A stretch of DNA of 42,081 bases from Nocardioides lacusdianchii (GTDB lineage: Bacteria > Actinomycetota > Actinomycetes > Propionibacteriales > Nocardioidaceae). The notes beneath the pieces were generated by a model that saw only the letters and a program-made list of their open reading frames with translations, searched no databases and was not told where the DNA came from. Position numbers and translations under genes: made by a program. Of this stretch, positions 23,879 through 32,416 are shown one piece after another. Numbering within the stretch: position 1 is the first letter of the stretch; the number at the start of each line of letters is the position of its first letter. Location: contig NZ_JADHZD010000024.1 in assembly GCF_020102855.1 (NCBI RefSeq), forward strand, positions 1 to 42,081, read 5' to 3'.

Positions 23879-24562
23879 CTACCCGCGCCAGGCGTCGGCG
23901 CTGCCGAGGTCGGCGTACGCCCTGACCCAGCTGTGCATCGCGATCGCCGCGGCGGAGCTGGCGTTGATCGAGCGGGTGGAGCCGAACTGCGCGATCGAGA
24001 AGGTCCCGTCACAGACCTCGCGCGCCGACTCCGACAGCCCGGGTCCCTCCTGGCCGAAGAGGAAGCAGACCCGGCGCGGGAGCTCCATCGTCTCGAGGTG
24101 CTCGCTGCCCGGGAGGTTGTCGATGCCGAGCAGGCGCACGGGCTGCTCGAGCCCGTGGAGGTACGCCGCCAGCGCCGCGGCGTCCGGGTGGTGGCGCACG
24201 TGCTGGTAGCGGTCGGTCACCATCGCGCCGCGCCGGTTCCAGCGGCGGTTGCCGACGATGTGGACCTCGGCGGCGAGGAAGGCGTTGGCGGTGCGCACGA
24301 TCGTGCCGATGTTGAAGTCGTGCTGCCAGTTCTCGATCGCGACGTGGAAGCCGTGCCGGCGCGTGTCGAGGTCGGCGACGATGGCCTCCATCGTCCAGTA
24401 GCGGTAGCGGTCGACGACGTTGCGGCGGTCGCCCTCGCGCAGCAGGTCGGGGTCCCACCGCTCGCCCTCGGGCCACGGGCCCTCCCACGGGCCGACGCCC
24501 ACCTCGGGCGCGCCGTGGGGCATCGGGTCGTAGGGCGCCCGCTCCTGCGGCTCCTCACCCAC
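23879..24562 (-). CDS. TrmH (SpoU) family RNA methyltransferase
   Basis: A 227-residue SPOUT methyltransferase that would transfer a methyl group from SAM to a ribose 2'-OH in tRNA or rRNA. SpoU motifs 1-3 are seen: NIGTIVRTANAFLAAEVHIVG, CFLFGQEGPGLS, and QFGSTRSINASSAAAIAMHSW, which form the trefoil knot. The N-terminal ~45 residues are a Pro/Glu-rich extension. The stop of this gene is followed upstream by dedA with a 6-base gap, so they form an operon. The target nucleotide is not known. Confidence 0.9.
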   Translation of the reverse strand: MGEEPQERAPYDPMPHGAPEVGVGPWEGPWPEGERWDPDLLREGDRRNVVDRYRYWTMEAIVADLDTRRHGFHVAIENWQHDFNIGTIVRTANAFLAAEVHIVGNRRWNRRGAMVTDRYQHVRHHPDAAALAAYLHGLEQPVRLLGIDNLPGSEHLETMELPRRVCFLFGQEGPGLSESAREVCDGTFSIAQFGSTRSINASSAAAIAMHSWVRAYADLGSADAWRG

Positions 24563-24568
24563 GACGGC

Positions 24569-25234
24569 TCAGTCCGTCGGCGAGGAGGAGCGGCGGCGCA
24601 GCGAGCGGACCCGCAGCAGCACCCACCACGCCACGGCCGCGGCGACCGTGACGATGACGAGCTTCTGGAAGGTGCCGGCGTAGGTCTCGACCACGTGCCA
24701 CTGCTCGCCGAGGTAGTAGCCGGAGAGGACGAAGATCGTGTTCCAGATGGCGCTGCCGGCGAGCGTCAGGCCGAGGAACTGCCAGATCGGCATCCGCTCG
24801 ATCCCGGCAGGCACCGAGATCAGGCTGCGGAAGATCGGCACCATCCGGCCGAAGAAGACCGCCTTGCGACCGTGGCGGGCGAACCACTCCTCGGTGCGTT
24901 CGAGGTCCGAGGTCTTGGTCAGCGGGAGCCGCTCCCAGACCCAGTACATCCGGTCGCGACCGAACAGCACGCCCAGGGCGTAGAGCAGCGAGGCGCCCAC
25001 CACCGAGCCGACGGTCGTCCAGATCAGGGCCTCGGCGAGGGTGAAGGAGCCCTGGCTGGCGGTGAAGCCGGCCAGCGGCAGGATGACCTCGCTGGGCAGC
25101 GGCGGGAAGAGGTTCTCCGCCGCGATGACCACGGCCGCGCCGACGGGCCCGAGGCGCTCCATGAGGTCGACGGCCCAGCCGGCGACGCCGTCGAGCTCAG
25201 CACCGGGTTGGGCAGCGAGGAGGCGGGAAAGCAC
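24569..25234 (-). CDS. DedA family membrane protein
   Basis: A 221-residue inner-membrane protein. The DedA signatures are present: AENLFPPLPSEVILPLAGF near residue 40 and FFGRMVPIFRSLISVPAGIERM near residue 130, with conserved Glu and Arg residues of the SNARE-associated/VTT domain. The family is tied to membrane lipid flipping and proton-motive-force maintenance. GTG at 25234 follows TAGGGT by 6 nt. The gene is upstream of the methyltransferase in one operon. Confidence 0.93.
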   Translation of the reverse strand: MLSRLLAAQPGAELDGVAGWAVDLMERLGPVGAAVVIAAENLFPPLPSEVILPLAGFTASQGSFTLAEALIWTTVGSVVGASLLYALGVLFGRDRMYWVWERLPLTKTSDLERTEEWFARHGRKAVFFGRMVPIFRSLISVPAGIERMPIWQFLGLTLAGSAIWNTIFVLSGYYLGEQWHVVETYAGTFQKLVIVTVAAAVAWWVLLRVRSLRRRSSSPTD

Positions 25235-25240
25235 CCCGTG

Positions 25241-25246
25241 ACCCTA
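25241..25246 (-). promoter_or_regulatory. -10 element of leaderless promoter (dedA)
   Basis: TAGGGT on the minus strand, 6 nt before the GTG at 25234. Confidence 0.55.
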
Positions 25247-25264
25247 GATCACGGGTCCGCGGAG

Positions 25265-25801
25265 TCAGCCAACGGCGCGTACGGCGTCGAGGTCGGCGCG
25301 GGTCAGCACCGACCGGATCTCGAGCCCGACGTCGGCCAACGGGTCGTCGCCCTCGGGCGAGCGGTCGATGGCGCACACCACGACCTCGACGACCGCGCCG
25401 AGCTCGCGCAGCGCGCGGGTCGCGTCGCGGACCGCGCCACCGGTGGTGATGACGTCCTCGATGAGAGTGACCCGCCGTCCGGACACGTCCGGGCCCTCGG
25501 CGAGCTTCGCGGTGCCGTACTCCTTGGCCTGCTTGCGCACGAACAGCGCGGGCAGGCGGGTGCGGGCGCTGACCATGGTGGCGATCGGCACGCCGCCGAG
25601 CTCGAGGCCGCCGAGGAGCTCGGTGTCCTCGGGCAGCAGGTCGACCATCTGCGCGGCGACCCGGTCCAGCAGGGCCGGCTGCGCCTCGAAGAGGTACTTG
25701 TCGAAGTAGGTGTCCGCGACCTGCCCGGAGCGGAGGGTGAACTCCCCCGTGAGGCGGCAGGTGGCGTCGATGTCGGCGGCGAGGGTGGGGTCGGTGCTCA
25801 C
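25265..25801 (-). CDS. pyrE: orotate phosphoribosyltransferase
   Basis: A 178-residue type I phosphoribosyltransferase that makes orotidine monophosphate from orotate and PRPP. Blocks: GEFTLRSGQVADTYFDKYLFE (orotate-binding region), GGLELGGVPIATMVS, FVRKQAKEYGTAK, and the PRPP loop VTLIEDVITTGGAV. It is the shorter actinobacterial form. GTG at 25801 follows TAGGGT by 7 nt. It is divergent from the aminotransferase across 39 bases. The gap to dedA is about 30 bases, which holds the dedA promoter. Confidence 0.95.
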   Translation of the reverse strand: MSTDPTLAADIDATCRLTGEFTLRSGQVADTYFDKYLFEAQPALLDRVAAQMVDLLPEDTELLGGLELGGVPIATMVSARTRLPALFVRKQAKEYGTAKLAEGPDVSGRRVTLIEDVITTGGAVRDATRALRELGAVVEVVVCAIDRSPEGDDPLADVGLEIRSVLTRADLDAVRAVG

Positions 25802-25808
25802 GCCCCCG

Positions 25809-25814
25809 ACCCTA
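25809..25814 (-). promoter_or_regulatory. -10 element of leaderless promoter (pyrE)
   Basis: TAGGGT on the minus strand, 7 nt before GTG at 25801. With TAGCGT at 25829-25834 it makes a divergent leaderless pair in 39 bases. Confidence 0.6.
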
Positions 25815-25828
25815 GCGACGCCGCTGGG

Positions 25829-25834
25829 TAGCGT
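25829..25834 (+). promoter_or_regulatory. -10 element of leaderless promoter (aminotransferase)
   Basis: TAGCGT, 6 nt before GTG at 25841. Confidence 0.6.
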
Positions 25835-25840
25835 GGGGGC

Positions 25841-27013
25841 GTGCCCACTGCGAACCCGCTCTCCCGACGCCTGGCCCACATCCCGCCCACCGTCTTCAGC
25901 GAGATGTCGGCGCTCGCGCTGCGCACCGGTGCGGTCAACCTGGGGCAGGGCTTCCCCGACGTCGACGGTCCGCGGTCGGTGGTGGAGGCGGCCGAGCGGG
26001 CCCTGGAGGAGGGCGCCAACCAGTACGCCCCCGGCATCGGCGTGCCGTCGCTGCGCGCCGCGATCGCCCGGCACCAGCAGCGCCACTACGGCCTCGAGGT
26101 CGACCCCGACCGCGAGGTGGTCGTGACGACCGGCTGCACCGAGGCGGTCGCTGCCGCCCTGCTCGGCCTCGTCGACCCCGGCGACGAGGTGGTCGTGCTC
26201 GAGCCCTACTACGACTCCTACGTCGCGATGCTCGACATGTGCGGCGCCGTCAGGCGCGCGGTGACGCTGCGGTCGCCGGCCTTCCGGCCCGACCTCGACG
26301 AGCTGCGGGCCGCGGTCACCGACCGCACCAAGGCCATCCTGCTCAACACCCCGCACAACCCGACCGGGACCGTGCTCACCCGCGACGAGCTGCAGGTCGT
26401 GGCCGACCTCGCGATCGCGCACGACGTGCTCGTGATCACCGACGAGGTCTACGAGCACCTCGTCTTCGACGGCCACTCGCACGTCCCGATCGCCACGCTG
26501 CCGGGGATGTGGGAGCGCACGCTGACGCTCTCGAGCGCCGGCAAGTCGTGGTCCTTCACCGGCTGGAAGGTCGGCTGGGCCACCGGCCCCGCGCCGCTCG
26601 TGGGCGCGGTGCTCGCGGCCAAGCAGTGGCTCACCTTCACCTCGGGCTCGCCCCTGCAGCCCGCCGTCGCGCACGCGCTCGACCACGAGCCCGACTGGCC
26701 GATCGAGCTCGCCCGGGACCTGCAGTCGCGTCGCGACCTGCTGTGTGAGGGCCTCACCGCGGCCGGGCTCGCGCCCCGCGTGCCCGAGGGCACCTACTTC
26801 ACGACCACCGACATCTCGCACCTCGGCTGGGCCGACGGCCGCGAGTTCTGCCTCGCGCTGCCCGAGCGCGCCGGCGTGGTCGCGATCCCCACGCAGGGGT
26901 TCCACGACGACGCCGACGCCGGTCGGCAGCTGGTGCGCTGGGCCTTCTGCAAGCAGCCCGACGTCATCGCCGAGGGCGTACGCCGCCTCGCAGCGGCCGA
27001 CCTCGCGCGCTGA
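25841..27013 (+). CDS. PLP-dependent class I/II aminotransferase
   Basis: A 390-residue fold-type I aminotransferase. Visible blocks are VNLGQGFPDVDGP, NQYAPGIGVPSLR, VTTGCTEAVAAAL, LNTPHNPTGTVL, ITDEVYEHLVFDG and the PLP lysine in SSAGKSWSFTGWKVGW. The closest groups are kynurenine/glutamine aminotransferases and N-succinyldiaminopimelate aminotransferase (DapC)-like proteins. Which substrate is used cannot be told. Starts at GTG 25841, leaderless, divergent from pyrE. Confidence 0.92.
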   Translation: MPTANPLSRRLAHIPPTVFSEMSALALRTGAVNLGQGFPDVDGPRSVVEAAERALEEGANQYAPGIGVPSLRAAIARHQQRHYGLEVDPDREVVVTTGCTEAVAAALLGLVDPGDEVVVLEPYYDSYVAMLDMCGAVRRAVTLRSPAFRPDLDELRAAVTDRTKAILLNTPHNPTGTVLTRDELQVVADLAIAHDVLVITDEVYEHLVFDGHSHVPIATLPGMWERTLTLSSAGKSWSFTGWKVGWATGPAPLVGAVLAAKQWLTFTSGSPLQPAVAHALDHEPDWPIELARDLQSRRDLLCEGLTAAGLAPRVPEGTYFTTTDISHLGWADGREFCLALPERAGVVAIPTQGFHDDADAGRQLVRWAFCKQPDVIAEGVRRLAAADLAR

Positions 27014-27031
27014 CGCCGGGCGGCGCGGGCC

Positions 27032-27862
27032 TCAGCGGCCGGGGTAGTCCTTCGGCGGGTAGTCCGACCCGCTCGACGGCGGCTGGCCGTAGGGGTTGTC
27101 GGACGACGGCGGCTGGCCGTAGGGGTTGTCGGACGACGGCGGCTGGCCGTAGGGGTTGTCGGCCCGCGGCGCCTCGGGCGCCGGCTGGGTGCCGTACGGG
27201 TTGGAGCCGTAGGCGCCGTCGCCCTGGCTGCCGGTGCCGTAGGGGTCGGTGCCGTAACCGGTGGCGGGGTAGCCGGCGGAGGGGTAGCCACCGCCGGGGT
27301 GGCCGCCGCCGGAGCCCTTGCGGGCGAACCAGTCGCCGGCGCCGCCGACGAAGAGCAGCACGATGGTGGCCACGGAGGCGATCAGGGTGATGGCCGAGAT
27401 GCCGCTGGTGATGCCGAGCAGCGACAGCAGCGCGACGACCGAGCTGGAGATGACCAGCAGGATGCGCGCCACGTTGGAGCGGCGGAGGACGAAGACCGCG
27501 AGCACGAGCGCGATGACCGCCCAGACGACGAGGCCCAGGATGAAGGCGACGAGGACGCCGACCGCGGCGTCGGCGTCGATCCCCGCGTCCTGGAACTCCG
27601 GGACGCGCTCCATCTCGGTGATCACCTGGTCACGGGCGACCAGCAGGGCGAGACCTGCGAAGCCGAAGAGCACCGCGGTCAGGCCCGAGAAGACGATCGT
27701 GATCCAGGCCGCTGCCGTGACGGTGCCGGGACGTCGGTCGCCCTGCACCGGCGGCGCGCCGTAGGACGGCTGCTGTCCGTAGGGGGACGACTGTCCCTGC
27801 TGGCCGTACGGGTCTTGCTGGCCGTACGGCGTGTGGGTCGGCCCGGGCTCCTGGTCGCTCAT
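27032..27862 (-). CDS. membrane protein with Tyr/Gly/Pro-rich termini
   Basis: A 276-residue protein. The first ~45 residues are rich in PYGQQ and similar motifs. About four membrane helices follow (residues ~48-75, 100-126, 130-150, 155-177). The C-terminal ~95 residues are low complexity, with NPYG repeats including three copies of DNPYGQPPSS. Such termini are common in actinobacterial membrane proteins of unknown function (DUF4190/DUF4064-like). It is read towards the aminotransferase gene, 18 bases from its end. The gene upstream has a related PYGQPL segment. Confidence 0.75.
   Translation of the reverse strand: MSDQEPGPTHTPYGQQDPYGQQGQSSPYGQQPSYGAPPVQGDRRPGTVTAAAWITIVFSGLTAVLFGFAGLALLVARDQVITEMERVPEFQDAGIDADAAVGVLVAFILGLVVWAVIALVLAVFVLRRSNVARILLVISSSVVALLSLLGITSGISAITLIASVATIVLLFVGGAGDWFARKGSGGGHPGGGYPSAGYPATGYGTDPYGTGSQGDGAYGSNPYGTQPAPEAPRADNPYGQPPSSDNPYGQPPSSDNPYGQPPSSGSDYPPKDYPGR
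27074..27162. repeat. 30-bp tandem repeat, three copies, in coding sequence
   Basis: Period 30 with nearly identical copies at 27074, 27104 and 27134; each encodes DNPYGQPPSS on the minus strand. It is in frame, so copy-number change would not break the gene. Confidence 0.9.
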
Positions 27863-27908
27863 GGGGCTATCTCACCACGAGCTCGGTGGTCGGCGCAGGG
27901 CGCGAGGC

Positions 27909-29048
27909 TCAGCGCGCGTCGACCGCGAACCAGCGCCGCACCTCGACCCGGCGCAGGCACAGGACGGTCGCCACCGCCGCGGCGGCCGGGATCAGGGTGA
28001 GGGGCGTGCTGAGCACCAGGGCGAAGCACGCACCGGCGCTGAAGGCGGCGCTGACGATCAGCCCGCGGCGCGCCCAGTCACGGCGCGCCATCGCGAAGCC
28101 GGCCAGCACCAGCGCGACCGTGCACCACGCGACGAACCCGCCGGCCAGCGCCAGGACGGTGCCGCGCAGCTGCTCGAGGCTCAGTCCGTCCTCGACGACC
28201 TGCGGCTGCTGCTCCTCGATCACGCTCATCAGGAAGTCCGGGGACAGCCCGGCGATCGCGATCCACAGCAGCGACAGGCTGAGCAGGCCGCCCGCGGTCA
28301 CGACGGTGATCACGAAGGCCGCCACCATCGCGCCGGGACGCTCGTGCAGCAGCTGCTGCTGCCGAGCGGCGGGCGGGGCGGGGCGGTCGTCGCCACCGCG
28401 CCGGGCGAGCGGCTGGCCGTAGGGCGAGTGGGTCGCGGTGTCGGGCTGGCCGAAGGGCCGCGTGGCCGGCGGGGGCGTCGACGGCCCGCCCGGCTGCGTG
28501 GACCGGGCGTCGGGCGCACCGACGCTGGTCGGCGTACGCCAGGGGTCGGCCGCGCGGTCGGCGCCCTTGCCCTTGTCCTTGCCCTTGTCCTTCTCGGGCG
28601 CGGGCGCCGGGGGCGTCCAGCGGCCGGTGGCGAACCACTCGCGTGCGGGGGCCATCCAGAGCATCGCGGCACCGGCCGCGACGAAGGAGCCGGCCAGCCC
28701 GCCGGCGGCGAGGCCGGTGACGAAGACCGGGATCGCGAAGATCGTGAGCCCCAGCCGCGCGGAGCGGTCGGGCTTGCGGACGTACCAGCCCAGGATGCCG
28801 GTGGCGCAGGCGGCGGCCGCAGCGACCATGCAGGCGTAGCGGAGCAGGTCCGAGGCGCTGCTGACGTCGAGGCCGAGGGAGGAGAACGGCGACTCGGCGA
28901 GGACGTCGCGGATCGACTCCTGCGTCTCCAGGGAGCCGATCGTGGAGACCTGCTCCCAGGCGGTGACCAGCACCATGAACGAGGCGAACATGACGATGCC
29001 CGACGCAAGGGTGACCTGGGGCGGACGCTGCTCGGTGGGCTTGCTCAC
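27909..29048 (-). CDS. membrane protein, two multi-helix halves joined by a charged linker
   Basis: A 379-residue protein. The N-terminal half has about four helices (residues ~17-35, 66-85, 95-115, 118-135), then a linker with EKDKGKDKGKGADRAADPW and SPYGQPLARR. The C-terminal half has about four more helices. The linker would be cytoplasmic and disordered. No family is recognised. GTG at 29048 is used; GACAAT lies 6 nt upstream, suggesting a leaderless start. An upstream in-frame ATG at 29075 is less likely. Together with 27032-27862 it forms a pair of similar-style membrane genes, 46 bases apart. Confidence 0.7.
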   Translation of the reverse strand: MSKPTEQRPPQVTLASGIVMFASFMVLVTAWEQVSTIGSLETQESIRDVLAESPFSSLGLDVSSASDLLRYACMVAAAAACATGILGWYVRKPDRSARLGLTIFAIPVFVTGLAAGGLAGSFVAAGAAMLWMAPAREWFATGRWTPPAPAPEKDKGKDKGKGADRAADPWRTPTSVGAPDARSTQPGGPSTPPPATRPFGQPDTATHSPYGQPLARRGGDDRPAPPAARQQQLLHERPGAMVAAFVITVVTAGGLLSLSLLWIAIAGLSPDFLMSVIEEQQPQVVEDGLSLEQLRGTVLALAGGFVAWCTVALVLAGFAMARRDWARRGLIVSAAFSAGACFALVLSTPLTLIPAAAAVATVLCLRRVEVRRWFAVDAR

Positions 29049-29114
29049 CCCTCCATTGTCCCCAGTGGCCCCCAAGAGCCCTCATCGCGGTCGCGCGCGG
29101 GCGGTGCGGGGTTT

Positions 29115-29133
29115 CTCAGGGTCGCCCTCAGGG
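29115..29133. promoter_or_regulatory. direct repeat CTCAGGG upstream of the ABC transporter operon
   Basis: Two copies of CTCAGGG (29115-29121 and 29127-29133), with AGGG-TCG-CCCT dyad between them, lie 58-76 bases upstream of the ABC ATPase start. They could bind a response regulator. Speculative. Confidence 0.3.
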
Positions 29134-29190
29134 ACGGACGGGGCCTCGTCCCCGATGCGCGCGACACCCCGGCGCCGCGAGGCTCGACCC

Positions 29191-30087
29191 ATGATCAGCG
29201 TCGAGTCCCTCACCAAGCAGTACGGCCGCTTCACGGCCGTCGACCACGTGTCCTTCACAGCCGCTCCCGGCCGCGTCACCGGATTCCTCGGCCCCAACGG
29301 CGCCGGCAAGTCCACCACCATGCGCGTCATGGTCGGCCTCACCCGTCCGACCAGCGGTCGCGTGACCATCGGCGGTCGCGACTACCGCGAGCTGGCCAAC
29401 CCCGGCCTGGAGGTCGGCGTCCTCCTCGACGCCTCCGCCCAGCACGCCGGCCGCAGCGGTCGCGAGATCCTCGCCATCGCCCAGCAGACGATGGGGCTGC
29501 CCCGCACCCGGGTCGCGGAGACCCTCGCCCGGGTGGGCCTCACCGAGGACGAGGCCGAGCGCCGCGTGCGCAACTACTCCCTCGGCATGCGCCAGCGCCT
29601 CGGCCTCGCCACCGCGCTCATCGGCGACCCCGACGTGCTCATCCTCGACGAGCCCGCCAACGGCCTCGACCCGGCCGGCATCCGATGGATGCGCGACCTG
29701 CTGCGCGGCTTCTCCGACGACGGCGGCACCGTGCTGCTGTCCTCGCACCTGCTGCACGAGATCGAGGTCATCGCCGACGACCTCGTCGTCATCGGCCAGG
29801 GCCGCATCGTGGCCCAGGGCACCAAGGCCGAGCTGCTGGCCGGAGCCGGCACGATCGTGCGCACCCACGACACCGACGTCCTCGCCCGGGCGCTGACCGA
29901 GGCCGGGCTCGTCGCCCACCCCGTCGACGGCGGACTGCGCGTCGACGCCGAACCCGAGACCGTGGGCGAGGTCGCGCTGCGCGCCGCCGTACCCCTCCGT
30001 GAGCTGCGCGGCGCCGACGGCGCCGGCCTGGAGGAGATGTTCCTCGAGCTCACCGCCGACACCGCCCGTGAAGGAGCAGCAGCATGA
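29191..30087 (+). CDS. ABC transporter ATP-binding protein
   Basis: A 298-residue ABC ATPase of the drug/antibiotic exporter type. Walker A is GPNGAGKST, the Q loop region contains VLLDASAQHAGRS, the signature is NYSLGMRQRLGLA, Walker B is VLILDEPANGLDPAG, and the switch His is in LLSSHLLHEIE. The C-terminal ~80 residues are the extension usual in this group. ATG at 29191 follows GAGGCT by 6 nt, a weak leaderless -10. It overlaps the permease gene by four bases. Confidence 0.93.
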   Translation: MISVESLTKQYGRFTAVDHVSFTAAPGRVTGFLGPNGAGKSTTMRVMVGLTRPTSGRVTIGGRDYRELANPGLEVGVLLDASAQHAGRSGREILAIAQQTMGLPRTRVAETLARVGLTEDEAERRVRNYSLGMRQRLGLATALIGDPDVLILDEPANGLDPAGIRWMRDLLRGFSDDGGTVLLSSHLLHEIEVIADDLVVIGQGRIVAQGTKAELLAGAGTIVRTHDTDVLARALTEAGLVAHPVDGGLRVDAEPETVGEVALRAAVPLRELRGADGAGLEEMFLELTADTAREGAAA

Positions 30088-30908
30088 CCACCGCAACCGC
30101 CACCCCGATCCCGACGACTCCGCCCGACGAGCGGCCCGCCCGCGCCACCCGCGCCATCGCTCCCATCCCGCTCACCCGCCTGATGGGCGTCGAGCTGCGC
30201 AAGATGTTCGACACCCGCGCCGGCTTCTGGCTGATGGCGAGCGTCGGCATCGTGTCGGTGCTCGCCACCGCGGCCGTGATCATCTGGGCACCCGACTCCG
30301 CCATCGACCAGGAGACCTTCTCCAGCGCGATCGGCTTCCCGCTGTCGGTGATCCTGCCGATCATCGGCCTGCTGTCGGTGACGAGCGAGTACAGCCAGCG
30401 CACCGGCCTGACGACGTACACCCTCGTCCCCTGGCGGGGTCGGGTGATCACCGCGAAGATGCTGGTCACCCTCGCCATCGGCGTCGCCTCGATGTTCCTC
30501 GCGCTGGCCGTCGGTGCCGTCGGCAACCTCGTCGGGTCGGCGATCACCGGGCTCGACCCGGTCTGGAACGTCACGGTCACCGAGTTCGGCCAGATCGTGC
30601 TGGCCAACGTCCTCGGGATGCTCATCGGCTTCACCCTCGGCGTGCTGATGCGCAGCTCGGCCGCGGCGATCGTGGGCTACTTCGTCTACTCCCTCGTCCT
30701 GCCCGCCGCCCTCGGCACGCTGGCCGCCTTCCAGGAGTGGTTCCGCGACCTGCAGCCGTGGGTCGACGTCAACTACGCCACCACGCGTCTCTTCGACTCC
30801 TCGATGACGGCGGAGTACTGGCAGCAGCTCGGCGTCACGACGCTCGTGTGGCTGTGGATCCCGCTGGCCATCGGCCTCCGCGCGGTGCTGCGCGCCGAGG
30901 TGAAGTAG
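30084..30908 (+). CDS. ABC transporter permease
   Basis: A 274-residue ABC-2-type membrane protein with six membrane helices. The N-terminal ~30 residues are Pro/Thr-rich and cytoplasmic, then LTRLMGVELRKMFDTRAGFWLM, a typical start of the family. It is coupled to the ATPase gene by ATGA overlap, so they form one exporter. Substrate unknown; no self-resistance or biosynthetic genes are nearby. Confidence 0.9.
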   Translation: MTTATATPIPTTPPDERPARATRAIAPIPLTRLMGVELRKMFDTRAGFWLMASVGIVSVLATAAVIIWAPDSAIDQETFSSAIGFPLSVILPIIGLLSVTSEYSQRTGLTTYTLVPWRGRVITAKMLVTLAIGVASMFLALAVGAVGNLVGSAITGLDPVWNVTVTEFGQIVLANVLGMLIGFTLGVLMRSSAAAIVGYFVYSLVLPAALGTLAAFQEWFRDLQPWVDVNYATTRLFDSSMTAEYWQQLGVTTLVWLWIPLAIGLRAVLRAEVK

Positions 30909-30932
30909 CGCGGCTCTGACAGGCTGGGCGCC

Positions 30933-31475
30933 ATGCATCCCGACGCCTGGCTGGTCGTCATCGACCCGCAGCGCATCTTCGCTGACGCCTCGAGCCCGTG
31001 GGGCTCCCCGATGTTCCCCGCCATCGTCGATCCCGTACGCCGAATCGCCACCGCGGCGGGTCGGCGTACGGTCGTGACCCGGTGGGTGCCCGCCGCCGAG
31101 CCGCGGGGCAGCTGGGCGGCGTACCTCGAGGCCTGGCCGTTCGCGGACGTGCCCGAGGACGACCCGCTGCTCGAGCTGGTGCCTGAGGCGCAGGGGCTGG
31201 GGAGCGAGGTCGTCTCGCTCCCGACCTTCGGCAAGTGGGGCCCGGCCCTCGAAGCGGTCACCGGCCCGACACCGCACCTGGTGCTGGCGGGGGTGTCGAC
31301 CGACTGCTGCGTCGTCTCTACCGCCCTGGCCGCCGCCGACGCCGGCGCCACGATCACGGTGGTGACCGACGCCTGTGCCGGCTCGACCCCGGACAACCAC
31401 CGCGCGGCCATGGACGTGATGTCGCTCTACCCGCCGCAGATCACGCTCGCCACCACGGACGAGGTCCTCGCGTGA
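30933..31475 (+). CDS. isochorismatase-family cysteine hydrolase
   Basis: A 180-residue hydrolase with the nicotinamidase/isochorismatase fold. The presumed catalytic triad is Asp11 (VVIDPQRIF), Lys101 (FGKWG) and Cys126 (GVSTDCCV). It is short, as are many single-domain members. Substrate unknown: nicotinamide, isochorismate, ureidoacrylate-like amides and N-carbamoyl compounds are possibilities. It is the first gene of a three-gene operon; GTGA overlap with the kinase gene. ATG at 30933 follows CAGGCT by 7 nt. Confidence 0.87.
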   Translation: MHPDAWLVVIDPQRIFADASSPWGSPMFPAIVDPVRRIATAAGRRTVVTRWVPAAEPRGSWAAYLEAWPFADVPEDDPLLELVPEAQGLGSEVVSLPTFGKWGPALEAVTGPTPHLVLAGVSTDCCVVSTALAAADAGATITVVTDACAGSTPDNHRAAMDVMSLYPPQITLATTDEVLA

Positions 31476-32416
31476 GCCGGGTGATCCACACCGGCCAGGC
31501 CCTGGTCGACGTGGTCGTGGAGGTGCCCGACCTGCCGGTGCGCGGCCAGAACGTGATGGCCGCATCGGCCACCGACTATGCAGGCGGAGCCGTCACCGTG
31601 CTCGTCGCGGCCGCCCGGTTCGGCGCCGCGTGCGTGCACGCCGGAGCGCACGGGACCGGCCCGCACGGCGACCTGGTCCGCGCGGCGCTGGACTCGGAGG
31701 GCATCGCCGTCTCCGCCCCGGCCGTCGCCGCTCTCGACACCGGCATCTGCGTCGTCATGGTCGAGCCGAGCGCGGAGCGCACCTTCGTCACGACGCTCGG
31801 CGCCGAGCGCGAGATCAGCGTGGAGTCCCTGGCCACCTCCGCCCCGCGCGCCGGTGACCTCGTGTGCGTCACCGGCTTCTCGCTGGCCCTCGACCGCACC
31901 CGCGACCCGTTGCTCGCCTGGCTGCCGACGCTCGACCCGGACGTCGTCGTCGTGCTCGACCCGGGCGCGGCCTTCGCCGAGCTGCCGACCGACGTGCGCG
32001 CGGCGATGCTCGAGGTGACCGACGTGTGGTCGAGCAACGCCGAGGAGGCCGAGGGCTTGCTGCGCGCGGCCGGCAGGCCGGTCCCCGAGGACCTGGCCGG
32101 CCTCACGACGGCCGTCGCCCCGCTGCTGCGCGGCGACGCCGTCGCCATCGTCCGCGACGGCCCCGAGGGCTGCGCGGTGCACGTGGACGGCGAGACGACC
32201 GACGTGCCGGGGTTCCCGCAGAAGCCGCTCGACACCAACGGCGCGGGCGACACCCACACCGGCGCCCTCCTGGCCGAGGTCGCCGCCGGCACGCCCTGGG
32301 TGGAGGGGTGCCGCCGGGCCAACGCTGCCGCTGCGATCAAGGTGACCCGGCGCGGGCCGGAGTCGGCCCCGACGGCGACCGAGGTCGACGAGTTCCTGGC
32401 TGGGGTGGTCGCATGA
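31472..32416 (+). CDS. PfkB-family sugar/nucleoside kinase
   Basis: A 314-residue ribokinase-superfamily enzyme. The PfkB signature 2 is DTNGAGDTHTGALL (with the catalytic Asp), preceded by VRDGPEGCAV and WSSNAEEAEGL. The N-terminal part has GQALVDVVVEV. The substrate is a hydroxymethyl group on a sugar or nucleoside, not determined. It lies between the isochorismatase-like hydrolase and a Rossmann protein, coupled on both sides (GTGA and ATGA), so the three probably act on one pathway. Confidence 0.9.
   Translation: MSRVIHTGQALVDVVVEVPDLPVRGQNVMAASATDYAGGAVTVLVAAARFGAACVHAGAHGTGPHGDLVRAALDSEGIAVSAPAVAALDTGICVVMVEPSAERTFVTTLGAEREISVESLATSAPRAGDLVCVTGFSLALDRTRDPLLAWLPTLDPDVVVVLDPGAAFAELPTDVRAAMLEVTDVWSSNAEEAEGLLRAAGRPVPEDLAGLTTAVAPLLRGDAVAIVRDGPEGCAVHVDGETTDVPGFPQKPLDTNGAGDTHTGALLAEVAAGTPWVEGCRRANAAAAIKVTRRGPESAPTATEVDEFLAGVVA

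Noticed and set aside
27074..27162. CRISPR-like periodic repeat
   Set aside because: Contiguous 30-bp tandem repeats without spacers, in frame in a coding sequence.
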